Below are positions 47,431 to 60,046 of a DNA stretch of 64,000 nucleotides, piece after piece (within the stretch, counting starts at the first letter, position 1; each line of letters starts with the position of its first letter). The stretch lies in the NCBI RefSeq assembly GCF_016808095.1, contig NC_068974.1, forward strand, positions 13,330,001 to 13,394,000, in the 5' to 3' direction. A program made the position numbers and the translations under genes. The notes under the pieces were generated by a model, which was given only the letters and a program-made list of their open reading frames with translations, was not told where the DNA came from and made no database searches. The DNA comes from Vigna angularis (lineage: Eukaryota > Streptophyta > Magnoliopsida > Fabales > Fabaceae).

Positions 47431-48384
47431 TCGCTACAAATAACATTTGAAGAAATTAATACTTCTAATTTTAAATTACAAAAAGTTTTCATATTTGTAT
47501 TTCACAAAATATTATCTTAATAATTTTTTCATAATTTGGATATTACTTTCTTACATTCAGGATGACAATATTACCCTATAAAATGACATCATTATAATAT
47601 AAATTGATTATCCACTATGCAACAATTATACGTTGCCACATATCACTTTAATAAAAGAAATAAAAATAACACTTTGCATAAAGAATAGGAATTATATTAC
47701 TATCTCATAGACACATTAAATAACTCTAAAATAAATTAGAACAAAACACTCCTAGTGATAAATTAAATATTTTAACTTTTTTAATATTGCATTAATTAAT
47801 TTTTTATTAAGTAATATAAATTTATACATATATATACACAAAAACACACACATATATTGGATTTAAATATTTAAATATTGGATTTAAAATATTTAGCTTT
47901 CTATATTTAAATATTGGATTTTAAATATGAAACATAGTCAAAATTTACATTTAAAGTAATTATATCTTAAATGTATTTACGGTCAAAATAATTACATTTA
48001 AAGTCAAAATATATTATTTTGACTAAATATACTTAAGAATGAAAAAGTATAATATTTTTTCCTTACGTGTTTAGCTTTCTATATTTAAATATTGGATTTT
48101 AAATATGAAACATTGTCAAAATTTACATTTAAAGTAATTATATCTTTATATAATAAAGAAGTTATTAATATTTTTATTTTTAAATAAATTTTATTGACTA
48201 ATTAACTTTTAATGGAAAAGAGTATAATAATTATTTCTCTATAAATTCATGGTTAGCTTTCTGAAAACAATACCAAAGACTTTTCCTTCTATTCATATTT
48301 TGAATCCTTAGAAAACTTACAAAAGAGATATGGAAAAAGTTGAGATAAAAGCTATTGGAGTTTTAGTTATGGTGATGATTCTTT
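47431..48384 (+). repeat. end of unit 2 and start of unit 3
   Basis: 47431-47690 matches the end of unit 1 (31316-31600); 47691-48329 matches the upstream region of gene 1. The unit junction is head to tail. Confidence 0.78.
48330..48384 (+). pseudogene. peptide gene 3, 18-codon stump
   Basis: The first 18 codons are identical to the signal-peptide start of genes 1 and 2, and the promoter region upstream is well kept. The gene is cut inside the signal peptide by a CACTA-type terminus at 48385. No mature peptide region remains. Confidence 0.9.
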
Positions 48385-48414
48385 CACTACTACAAATTCA
48401 TTGATTACCGAAGG
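48385..48414. mobile_element. CACTA-type terminal remnant
   Basis: CACTACTACAAATTC followed by ATTACCGAAGG, the same plan as the terminus of the full CACTA element at 48673. Only the end is left; it runs into a (TA)n tract and R1 copy 2. Confidence 0.6.
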
Positions 48415-48672
48415 ATATATATATATATGAGTTTGCTAACTTGGATAAGTATATTTTCAGTTGGTACATTTTAGTAATGTGTATCGGGTTTTAGTAGACA
48501 AAAATACCCTAATAGATCATGAATTCTAAGTTTTAAGGTTAAGGACATTTTAATAATTTTCATTCCCAAAACTGAAAAAGAAAAAAGAAACCCCGAAAGT
48601 TTGGTTCACCTCCCTCATTCCTCTCTACCTTTTCTCTTTTATCTTTCTCACTCCAACATTTTCTTAGTCATG

Positions 48673-50681
48673 CACTACACAAAAGAAGGGCATTACCGAA
48701 GGCCAGAAGCCCTCGGTAAAAGGTAATTACATGGTCAAAGAGCCCTCGGTAAATCTCTTGTCGTTAATTACCGAGGGCCAGAAGCCTTCGGTAAAAGTCT
48801 TCGGTAATTACCTAACGTGGGTAGTTACTGAAGGGAAAAAGCCTTCGGTAAGTTGGAGGCATATCTAAGGCACAATTGTATTTGTTATGAAACCAACACT
48901 TCATGACAAAAATAACACTACACATAAGGCACGTGACTTTAGACAAAACTGGAAAATGAATATGCAAGCTGGAATTCAACTCAAGCAAACGAAATTCACT
49001 GATTAAAATGATGAAGAAACACTAAGGAACACTGGAAGTACAAGCACAACAAGTACAAACATGATTTAAACCAATTTCTCACCTTTTTAGTACACTTTCT
49101 TAGGTTCTAACTACTCAAAATTTGACTTTTAGGTAATTGTTTGCTTTTGAGTATTTTCCTAGTGTCATTTCACTACTTTAGACTTGTTAAGATATTAACA
49201 TTAGTTATTGTTAGTCTACTTTAGGTGAATTGCCTCTTTCTCACCCTTTTAGTAGACTTTTTTAGGTTCTACATACTCAAACTTCGAAGTTGAGGTAATT
49301 CTTTGCTTTTTTCAAATTTCCTAGCTTCATTCTACTAGTTTAAACTTGTTAGGATGTTCAATATAGTAGTACTCTTTTTAGGTTTTAGGTAGTGAAATTT
49401 TGAGATTTTGCTACTTGATCCAATTTGTCATCTCTATTAGCTTCATTTAAGTACTTTAAACTTGTTAGGATAACAACAATATACTTTCTTTGGTTATATT
49501 AGGTGAATTTCGAAATTTTTACCTATTTTTAGAACACTTTTTATGTTTTAAGTACTTCAATTTTGAGACTTCACAATTGAAGTCCAAAATCATATGTTGA
49601 ACTTTGACTTTAGAGTTCACTTTCACAATGAAAGTCCAAATTCATGTACAGGTTGTTGGAGACTTTAAGAGACATATCTTTTAACATGTTGAAGGCCAAA
49701 TTAATCACTGGAGTGCCCTTAACCACTACCAGTTGGAGCAAAGGTAATAAAGTTTAACCTAAGAGATGGTCTACTTTAGCCTTAGTAAGGAATTTTCAGT
49801 TTTTTAGTTAATATATAAACTATAAAACAACTATAACTTTGGTTCCTTCTTCTAGTTTGGTAACTTGGGGGATTTAAGATAGTATATAACCAACATATAT
49901 TTATATTGGTTTGTCCTTGTACTCTACTTCATCCTTATAGTTACTCATTTTAAGTCTTATCCTGTATTGAAAGAAATTTTTAAGGGTGTTGTCATGGTCT
50001 TTTTCCAAGAGGGAATTTCGGTTGAAGGGTGGGGAACAAGGTGTGGAGATTATATATAAGAAGAATATGCATCACAGACAACACAAGAGAGAAGACAAAC
50101 AAAATTTTATTTACCAAAAGGAGGGGCCAACATGTTTATTTATCAAATTGTTGCATGGCTATAGGCTTTTAGACAGATCAATCAGGAGCAAAATAAAGCC
50201 AGGTAAACATAATAAGACATCATTTACCTACCTGCAAATGATGAAGTCTTCGACACTTGAATGTAGCCCTTAAACAATGACACTTTTGCAACTAACTTTA
50301 ACCTACTCCGTTTGAAGCTTCCAAACGTTATGTGCTTCTAATTGAAACCCCAAAACCTTGTACAATAATGGACAATTTTAATTAGCAAAATACAACAACA
50401 ACAAAAGATTAATCATCAAACACCCTATATCCATCCCAAACCTAAACAACTTTAACTTTAAGGTTTCTGACAATATTTACCAGAATCTACTTATGCAAAC
50501 AATTGACTTGTCAAAGTAACATGTGTTTCCACTAACTCTGTCCGTGAATTAATTTGGTCCATGAGCCATGTTCATTTGGTTTTGTTATATAAGATAATTC
50601 TATTGTCCACTCACGGTCAGATTATAAACAAAGCTACTTACTTCTTCATCATACACAATTACCACTTCATATTATATATAC

Positions 50682-50718
<37 letters not shown>

Positions 50719-53700
50719 CAAATTCTGTGGTGGCTAATATTACTTGATTGTCATATGCAGAGATTTCTACACCAACAAAATGAGACTTGTAGTTCACCAT
50801 TTCAAATGATAATAAAACTAGTTCAACTAGGTTTTGAAAGGTCTCGAATTTAGCTCCTAGTAGCTCGAATTGTTAACTAATTAATCAAGCCCTTTAATTA
50901 AATAAAACACTTTAATAATTTGTGGAAGAGAAATAAAAAATTAATAAGGATAAGATGGAGTTTCCTCTAATATTTTATCCATGAATCATTTACTTAATCA
51001 TATAACTTCCAATTCAGAGACATTAAGTCATTTGCTCTTTTGCTCTTTAACCTATACTGCATTTCCTCATTATTTACTCTAACCATACCTCATTATTTCA
51101 TTTTTAATACATTATGTCTAGCATTTTTCACTTTTTAACATCAACTTATTCATATAAATATTGTCACAGTTTATTTAAAGATTTCTAATTAGATTTCAGA
51201 ATCTAAATCATACCAACAGAAGACTTAGTACTCTGGAAACCTAATAAAGAGGGAGGAGAAATGATAGCAACGAGGACTCTACACATAGAGGGCATACAAA
51301 CTTAAATATGTTTGCACATCAGTATGTTAAGTATTTTGGCCAAAGGTAAACCTTTATGGTTACATTATCATTGTTCTAGTTCCAAACTGGTAAAGAAGGT
51401 TATAATTTGAATGTAATAGGTTGGCTATCAAAGAAGGAACATAACTCTCCCGGTTACAACTCTTGTGCAATTATACTACAAGGAAGAGTAACTCATGACC
51501 TCAAAGCTCATGCAGCAGACAGTCCAAACAAAAATTCCTTTGCATATATCAAATTATTAAAAATCAAAACAAGATTCAAATATTGCAATACTAAAACGTT
51601 CAATGGGTCCTTGTTTTAGTTTTCATTGGATTAAGCTACTGATTTGATGAGCTATTATGTTCTTCATGGATTTAAAATGACTGAGGGTAACAATTACGAA
51701 ATTATTACTCCTATCCATGCTTATTTAAGGCAGAAAACACACACAATGAAATATAAAATGTTCCTCTTCAACTTCAATTTATTAACAGTGGTTCCATCAT
51801 ATAAGCATAATCAAAAATACATTCCTAGCAGTAGTAAACTATTTTGCACATCTAGGAGCCTCCCTTGACGAATACAAGAACCCTCCTCACAACAACGTCC
51901 ACACATCGTGATGTTAACTGACCACCCTCCTGACTACAAATGCACTGCAACTAGAGAAAAGAATCAAACCTTAGCTGGAAAAAAAATCCTGCACTAGAAA
52001 AAGTCCCTAGTTTGGTGGTTTGATACTAAAAAACATATGCAAGTGATTTAAACACACAACTGAATGTTCAAGTAACTTTATTTGATGATTTTAATTGTCT
52101 TTAAACTCTAAAATGAGTTAGAAACAGTCTGCAACTCAAAATCACTACTACACTTCTATTTTAACTCAAAAAGTAATGGTTTTCACCGTGTTAAATGTCC
52201 TTGCAAGGTCCAGTTCGAGTTTGACCATGCTTACTTGTTGTTTTCAAGCTTAGTTTAGTGTATTTGCACTTTCTACAGTCATTTGCATGGATAGCTAGCT
52301 GTTTGAATCATTATAACATAGAATGAGGTGTGTAGTTGTTTAATTTGCTACATTATTAGCTGTTATAAGGTCAAATTTTCGAATCTACTATTTCTATGCC
52401 AAAAAATAGCTCAAAAGACTTTGTTTTGATGATTTAAAGTTGTTCTAAAATTCTAATTTGACTTATAACCACTGTTCTATAATTTCACAACTCAAAACCT
52501 CAATTTACAGTTCATTTTTTCTAGTGCAAAGTTGAATCCAACTTTGATTTTTGAATTTTTGCATTTGTAATTGGTTTGAGTTGTAACAAAAGCTAGGTTG
52601 TGATTTGAACTGAAACATGTGAAAAAGAAATATTATACAGGTGCTAAAAGGCATTTACTTTAATGGTTTGATCATGAGCACACTCTTTTTGGCAAAAATT
52701 TATTGATTCTAATGCTTGAGACAAGTGTATTTGATACATGCATACATGTTTCAAGTGCTAACAATCACAAATTATCATTAAATCTCAATTAGAGTAGTTG
52801 AGTTGATCATTTTGCTAGTTTTATCATTGTTTCTGTTTTTTGTAGAGCTTTGCACTGTGCTTTAGTCTTTGAGTGGTTTTAGGTCACTTTATATCTCCTA
52901 ATTGATAGTCTGCAGCTAGGTCTAGTTGATTAGGATCTTCTTATGCATTTAATTGAACCACCCAGCCTTTACTCTGCTGTTTCTCCATTCTGCAACAATT
53001 ATTAGTGAAATTTTCGGCATTTAAGGGACCTGCCACTATCAATTGTTGATTCTATGTGTGATAAGCATCTTTTTAATTTTTACTTCAGAATTGGTTGGCT
53101 TCTTCTACTACCTTTGAGTACTAACACATGTGTATTCCTTTAGATTTTGAAACTCTATCATCAAAGTTGGTTAGATTAGAAGTCCTTGACATAAGTTGGA
53201 ACTATTTGACTAATGACATTTTGCCATCTCTAAGAGGGATTCACATCTCTAGAAGAACTCTATTTGTCTGACAATGAATTTGACTCAGATAATCATATCC
53301 AAGGTGGAATAATTTTCCCATTTCATTTGTAAAGCTAAGGATACTGATAAGCTTCAGGATAATATATACACGTATGTAATGTAAGATACTTTACCTTGCA
53401 GGTTTATGCTCTATGTTGAAGAATCTTGAGGTCCTTCACTTGTCTTACAACAACTTCAATGACAGTGATATTGCATTCTCAGTGGACTTTCTTCTCTAAA
53501 GTCTTTAAATCTAGGATACATTGAATTGACTCCAAGATCAATTCTTAGTATGTTACACTTCCTACATCTCAAATCATCATCATGTTTTTTGGTTGAAAAT
53601 ATATGAGTGTAATGAGTATGTATATTACTAGATATATCAAAGATAAGGTCTCTAGAGATTCTTGAGATGGAGGGGAACCAGTTGAATGAGACTATTTTTT

Positions 53701-54830
53701 GGCGTTTAGGTTAGTTATGCTTATTCTTTATTTTACCGAAGTAGATTCGAATCAATGCAAATATGGATGCTCCTTATTTTGTGTGTATACTCATAATTAA
53801 ATGTTGCCAATTTTGTTTCTATCAAAGAAGGATGGATTTACGTGGCCACCCACTTTACAAGTCCTAAAGCTGACTTGAAACAGTTTCTCCAATGAATTTC
53901 TCTCATCTCTAAGTGGGCTTCAACGTCCCAAATCCCTTGATTTAATATCAAACCGATTAAACGGATTGCTCGATATAAGTGGTTAGTATAACTATTGTTT
54001 TTATGGTGGTTGGACTTAGACTTAGACCTAAAATTTGTAACCTACAAGTTCTACTAAGTACACTTTAAACCATTCAATCAATATTAAAGGTTCACTTCGT
54101 AGTTGAAGTTTTGTGTAGTTAGAGCACACAGTTGCACGCATTAGAAGCAAAGGCAACAGACCAATAAACTTTCTCAATCAAACAACATCATACACTGCTG
54201 CCACAAGAACATCAAACAGATTCAAGAACATTGTAACTCATAATGAATTTTTAAACGCACAACTTACCTCAACCAAGAAAGCCCTTGACGATGGCAACCT
54301 TTGTACAGCACGACAACCACATAAGCCCACAATGACCCCTCCAACGAAGTCCCTCAACCAATTTCCTTCAAGTTCTGAGCACACCGTCTTCAGGTCGCCA
54401 CAACACCGTCGTCACGTCGCGACCACCACCTTCGAACAACCCCCTTGGAATAATGTAGTCCCGCAACCACCACCCTCCTCACCGGCACTATCCTAACGTC
54501 GACACAGTAATTGCAGCAAAAAAGGGGTTAATTTTGATTTTTACACGCTAGACGAAGATGCTTGGGTGTTTTGGGGTGAGAGACAAAAAATTGGGGGAAA
54601 GCTTCTGTGGAAAGTAAAATTTGGAGAATGGGAGAGGGGAATCCCAAATTTCCATTTCACTAGGTCGATGCTTATACCGACGGCCTATGGGGCCTTCGGT
54701 AAACTCAAAAAGCCTTAAGTAATCAACCACTTACATGACCGTCGGTGCATCCTTCGGTAAATCAACTTTACCGAAGGCCTCAAAGATCGTTGGTATTATT
54801 CCTTCAGAAATTAACGTTTTTCCTGTAGTG
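48673..54830. mobile_element. CACTA (En/Spm-type) DNA transposon, non-autonomous
   Basis: Ends CACTACACAAAAG and, on the other strand, CACTACAGGAAAAACG. The 3-bp duplication is ATG (48670-48672, 54831-54833). R1 copy 1 gives the empty site (CTTAGTCA then GCCTACG). Both ends carry subterminal copies of TTACCGAAGG/CCTTCGGTAA: about seven in 48691-48850 and about five in 54668-54810, as expected for transposase-binding sites. No transposase domain is found in 6158 bp. Cargo includes an LRR gene fragment at 53130-53990. The remaining interior (48860-53100 and 54000-54660) shows no identifiable gene. Confidence 0.88.
53130..53990 (+). pseudogene. captured LRR receptor-like gene fragments inside the CACTA element
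   Basis: Four leucine-rich repeat pieces lie in order on the plus strand: LVRLEVLDISWNYLTNDILP (about 53165), LKNLEVLHLSYNNFNDSDI (about 53415), IRSLEILEMEGNQLNETIF (about 53645) and LQVLKLT...NSFSNEFLSSLSGL (about 53860). They follow the plant LxxLxxLxLSxNxLxG plan. Non-coding stretches of 100-200 bases separate them, some starting with plausible splice sites, as in intron-rich receptor-like protein genes. Stops interrupt several. Neither a membrane segment nor a kinase is present. It is a decayed transduplicate, not a working receptor. Confidence 0.7.
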
Positions 54831-55647
54831 ATGCCTACGGTAGTCCCAACTGAAAAATTCATAAACACTCGCCTGACCCAAATCTACCTTCCTCACTTAT
54901 CCAATTTGTTTCTCTCTCATCAACATACTTTCCCTTACCCATACTCAGCAACCAGCGACACCACAATTTGTTGCTAATTCAAGTTAGCGAACCCGATATA
55001 CACTTGTGGTTAAACAATTTATCTTTGTAAAGAGTTGAGTCATTGGCATATTCGTCTTCAAGAAAAAGTTCATTCAATATCTCTTCAATTTCATCATCTT
55101 CACTAACCTCTCTAATTTCAACATCTATAGAGGTTGAATCATCATCTCTAAAAAAACCCTCCAGGCCAATTACGAATTTCTTCATATGTCATTATGCTTG
55201 TGAAAATTAGATAAAATTAGATAAGACAAAAATTATAAAATGAAAACTCAGTGTAAATAATTTTTGTAAGAAATTGTTTAACGATTATGTTTGTGAAAAT
55301 TAGATAAAACTAGATAAGAGAAAAATTATAAAATGAAAACTCATTATAAAATTATTTTTTGTAAGAAATTGTTTAACAACGAGTGTTTATGAGTTTCTCA
55401 GTTGGGACTACCGTAGGGATGACAGAGAAAATGTTGCAGTGAGGGAGATGAAATGGAAATGGTTGAAATGAACGAGGTAGGTGAGTAAGGGTTTGAGGTT
55501 TCTTGTTTTTTTTTTTAGTTTTGAGAATAAAAATTATTCAAATACTCTTAACCTTAAAATAGAGAATTCATATATGAGGATATTTTTGTCTACTAAACAC
55601 AATGCTAAAATGTACTGATTGAAAAAGGGTGTACATGTTAACAAACC

Positions 55648-55710
<63 letters not shown>

Positions 55711-55715
<5 letters not shown>

Positions 55716-56171
55716 TAATCTTTTAAATAAACTATTTAAATACTACATTTAAAATTTAGGAGACATAGTCAAAAATTACATTCATTGAATATATTAATTA
55801 TATAATAAAGCAATATGTAAAATAATAATATTTTTCTAATTAAAATATATTTTGTTGACTAAATACTTTTAAGAATGAAAAAGTATAATATATTTTTTCC
55901 TTACGTGTTTAGCTTTCTATATTTAAATATTGGACTTTAAATATGAAACATAGTCAAAATTTACATTTAAAGTAATTATATCTTAAATATATTTAAAGTC
56001 AAAATAATTAAGTCAAAGTATATTTTATTGACTAAATATTCTTAAAAATTAAAAAGTATAATATTTTTTTCCTTACGTTTTTAGCTTTCTATATTTAAAT
56101 ATTTGATTTTAAATATGAAACATAGTCAAACTTTACATATAAAGTAACTATATCTTTATATAATAAATAAG

Positions 56172-56245
<74 letters not shown>

Positions 56246-56680
56246 TATAAAAACATTGTGTTTAGGACATATTCATTAAATATATTTTATGGTATTAAAT
56301 ATTTAATTTCATGAAATATAATATTTATTTATTAATTTAATTATGTGTTGTATTTTATATAATTTTTTTAATTAAATTTTCATTTGAAGGTTTTTTCCTT
56401 ACGTTTTTAAAATATTTTAATTAAATTTCTATTATTTAAAAGAAAGAACTTAAATAAAAAGATTCAAATTTTTAAAAACTTAAAATTTATTTTATTTTTT
56501 AAATAATTATCCATAAGCCAAACAAGCTAACGTCTCGTACAATAATAATATTATGTCTAATTAACTTGGTCCATATTTTATTTTGGTAATAATGTATTAT
56601 TTGTAAAATATAAATTTTACAATAACATACATTAATTATAATAAACTATTGGTTTGTTTTAACATATTCATAACACAAGA

Positions 56681-56716
<36 letters not shown>

Positions 56717-56730
56717 ATTGATATGTTAAT
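55711..56730 (+). repeat. fourth peptide-gene unit with the gene missing
   Basis: 55711-56178 matches the upstream region of gene 2 (about 33990-34450). After a (TA)n tract, 56241-56730 matches unit 1 downstream sequence (30350-30850). The gene that should lie between is absent, probably lost by recombination between TA tracts. Confidence 0.7.
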
Positions 56731-58770
56731 TGTAAGGGCCTGTAAATTTATAAAAAGGGCTATTGGGTCCTATGTGGGACAGTTGACCCATCTCTCTAAG
56801 TCAATCTGACCTTAGCAAAGAGCTTAGTAGATTCTAATTTTCTGAGCTTCTCTCTCTAAAAATTTCAAGCCCTAACTTTCTCTGCCTTCTCTCTACCAAA
56901 TCTTGAAATTTGACCTGTGCATTGTCATTTAGGTGGTGATTTTGCGTTCCCGGAGTCGAGAGCTTCGACTTGAACCGATCGGTTTCGCGTTCTATAGCGG
57001 GTAAGTGGTTTTTTCCTTTTCCTCCACTGTTCTTGAAATTAGGGCATGCGATTTTGCTCTTGCAAGTGCCTTGTGTATTTTTCTTTTCATTCCTTGCCCT
57101 ATTCTAGCTTTAAGAGTTGTTAGTTGTCACCAATGCGGTGATCTGTAGGTCCTGTTTGGTTCTCCGCTGTTTGGGGTCCTGTTTAAAGTATTCTAGCAAG
57201 CTATACTGCTCAACTTCCAAGTAAGGGGAGCTGGGGTTTTTGTGCTGTTATGTGAAATTCTTGAATTTGTATGAGTTAGATTTAGTAGATATAGTGATAG
57301 AGTGCATGTAAAGTTTGTGGATTGGATTTTAATTAAGGAAAATCTGAAAACTTGTGATTTTGCCTATTTGATCGTGTACTGCTGGTTGATGTTGATATGA
57401 ACTGTGAATTGGATGATTAGGAACTCGTATTGATACAATGTTGTGATAATTTTGAATGCTTAGAAGAAATGAATTCTGTTAAATAATTTATTAGGAAATA
57501 ACCATGTGAATCATTGAAGTTTATAACCTATGAAGAGAACTAAGGTAGTCAAAATCTGAATTTTGTATTCCAGGCTGTTAGGATCAGTTTAGATAACTTG
57601 GGTAAGTTAATTGTGACTCATTAGGAGTGTTAAAAGTGTTAAAAATAATTTATAAGTGGTAGATTCAGAATTGAGTACCTAGGTTGATGAAATTGAGGGT
57701 TTGAAGTTTAAATCAATATTAAGTCACTAGATAATAAGATTATGAAGTATTAGAATCAGTTGTACAAGTTTATTTCGTCATATAGATCAAGTTTGGAGTG
57801 TTAGAAACTCATTAAAGTGTCTAAGATGCACCAAAACCAGAAAAATCACGTTACTGTCAAAAACTGATAAGAATAATCGATTATCTCACTTGATAATCGA
57901 TTGTTTTAGTCAGAGAGTTGTATCCTCTTCAAAGCTCTCGCAAATAATTGATTATCACATATGATAATCGATTATTGTCGTCAGAAAATCATTCAGGACA
58001 GTTTTGGGTGGTTTTAGGGGTTTCGGATGTCCGTTTTGGACGTTCTTTAGGTCGTTCTGGGGGTTTTTGACCCTTCCGGAGCCATTGGTGAGGGTCTCCA
58101 AGCTGTTTGAATTACTTAAGTATTGATAATTGAAAGTCCTAAAGAAATTTGTGTTAATAAGTGATGGTTTTGTGAAAGTATGTAATGTATGAGTTGTTTT
58201 TATGACATGGTTGATGTTGTATGATGGTGTATGGGTTTGGTATGAGACAATATAGTAAGAATGCACTTGAATGACTATGAAATTTTATGTTTGATGAATC
58301 AAAGTGGTTTATGAGGTACATTAATGATCCAAGAGGAATATCATGTGATTTAAAGTGGTCGGATTGAATATGAAATTAAGATCTCTCGGTGGGATCAGTT
58401 AGTGTGTTGAATGAATGTGAGAGGCTTCCATATGGGGGGTTATCCCTAACACTCCAACGGTCTTTCATTCTCACTTAGAGAGGATTGACGTGTGTGGTGG
58501 GAGTAGTGGGAGGTCCTAGGGTAGGCGTTATCACTCAAGGTCTATTCCGCGGTAACGGACTAGCCTTGTGTATGGTCGGGTGGAACCCCTCGGTAATGGC
58601 TTTGCAAAGCAGTAGGGACTATCACAAGTGCACAACCCGTCCCAGCTCTACATACATTCTATGTCCGGACGTGTCTAGGAGTCTTAACATGATAGGATGC
58701 TTGCTTTAATGAGTTTTTTGAAATAAATATTTATGTTTAGGATGACTTACATGTTTATGTGTGTATGGAC
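56731..58770 (+). repeat. truncated gypsy-type LTR
   Basis: Starts TGTAAGGGCCTG within GATATGTTAA of the unit. It shares scattered blocks with the G1 LTR: CTTGAACCGA...GAGCGGGTAAG/AGCGGGTAAG and GGGAGGTCCTAG near 58500. It therefore looks like an LTR of a related family without its 3' end. It carries two TAAT(C/T)GATT(A/G) palindrome pairs at 57874-57903 and 57945-57974. Confidence 0.6.
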
Positions 58771-58925
58771 GTTCTTGGAAATATTACTTTCTTACATCAT
58801 TAAGAGGGATAACAGTATTACCCTATAAAATGACATCATTATAATATCAATTGATTATCCACTCTGCAACAATTATAAGTGTTCACGTATGACTAATATT
58901 ATAAGATTGTCATTTAACAAAGGAA
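58771..58925 (+). repeat. end of the last peptide-gene unit
   Basis: Matches 31430-31570 of unit 1 (ATTACTTTCTTACATCATTAAG, shortened here by small changes). Homology stops at ATTTAACAAAGG where the copia element begins. Confidence 0.7.
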
Positions 58926-58927
58926 AA

Positions 58928-60012
58928 TGATACTTGAACAATCTCTTTTGACAACATTTAGACACGGGACAGTGTTAGCAAAAATCAACGATGAAGTTTT
59001 GATGATGAACAGATTTGCACAAGTCAAGACAAATTGAAGATCTATGTATTTTTATAAAGCTTTTATAATAATCAAAGTTGGTGTAACAGTGCTCACAAAT
59101 ATATTAGGGCTGATTCTTGTAATTTTGATTTATTTGCTGTTGAGAAACGTCCACAAGTTGTTTTAATCGATTAAACCCAGTTTTAATCGATTAAAACAAG
59201 GCTGGCTCTGAAAACCCAAGTGCCCCTATAATAATCGATTAAAGCTAATAATAATCGATTAGTTAATCGATTATTCCTGAGAATAATCGATTAACACTAG
59301 TCGTTGGGGGTTTCAGATTTGAAAAACTAGCCGTTGTACTCATTGTAATCGATTAATACTTGTGTTAATCGATTAAATGTGTTATATGGCCCATTTTCGA
59401 AGAATGGAAGGGTATTAGGCTGAGTCTATAAAATGGCTCACTCTTTATCTCAAAAAAAACTCTTCCCTTGTGATAAAGATCTCTGAACTCTTTGAGAACT
59501 CTGTGAGATTGTTGAAGCTAAGGAACCTCTTGTCTGCAAAGTCCTGAAGTGCTACTACGGTGACAGAGGAATAGCTTGTTCATCCTTGGTGTATCCGAGG
59601 AAGTGCCTGGAAGAGAATCATCCTTCGTGAAGCATTCGAAGGAGGTGTTCATCCTTTGTGAAGATTCAAAGGAAGTGTAAGTTCGTCTCTTGTGGTTTCA
59701 AGAGAGGTGGTATTTCTAAACTCTTACAAATTGTTTTTCTTTGTGATTAATATTTGTAACTGTTTTGTGTTAGTGAAAAAGGTTTATCTTGTTTGAGATA
59801 AGCGACTGGACGTAGGATCCGAGTGATCTGAACCAGGATAAAATCACCTGTGCAATTTTTCTCTTTCCCTTACTCTGTCATTTATATTTAATTATCTGCT
59901 CAGTAAGAAAAATTAAGAGAAAAATAATAAAAGGCAAAATAAAAGTATATAACCAATTCACCCCCCTCTTGATTTGTTCCACGCTAATAATTCCGTTGCA
60001 GCGATTCTAACA
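58928..60012 (+). repeat. copia 5' LTR with palindrome array and TATA box
   Basis: 1085 bp. Eight exact copies of the palindrome TAATCGATTA lie at 59164, 59184, 59232, 59252, 59264, 59284, 59346 and 59366 (start positions). A TATA box TATAAAA is at 59427-59433, so the array sits in U3, about 50-265 bases upstream. Confidence 0.88.
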
Positions 60013-60013
60013 A

Positions 60014-60027
60014 TTGGCATCAGAGCT
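60014..60027 (+). other. copia primer-binding site
   Basis: ATTGGCATCAGAGC directly follows the LTR. It is the initiator tRNA-Met type with TGGCATC in place of TGGTATC. Confidence 0.82.
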
Positions 60028-60046
60028 TGCTTTGATAGTCATTCAA

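Larger units (their letters stand above)
48429..55649. mobile_element. R1 copy 2, split by a CACTA transposon
   Basis: 48429-48672 and 54834-55649 match R1 copy 1. The CACTA element sits in the left inverted repeat. A 68-codon minus-strand frame in it (54979-55185, acidic: EDDEIEEILNELFLEDEY) is frameshifted in copy 1 and has no recognised family. The same (TA)n borders are present. Confidence 0.78.

Noticed and set aside
50041..51868. Frames of 70-95 codons inside the CACTA element as transposase pieces
   Set aside because: No similarity to CACTA transposase motifs could be seen, and codon content looks random.
59164..59375. Palindrome array as a simple microsatellite
   Set aside because: Copies are exact but separated by unrelated spacers, with a constant 20-bp step within pairs and variable steps between pairs, which slippage does not produce.
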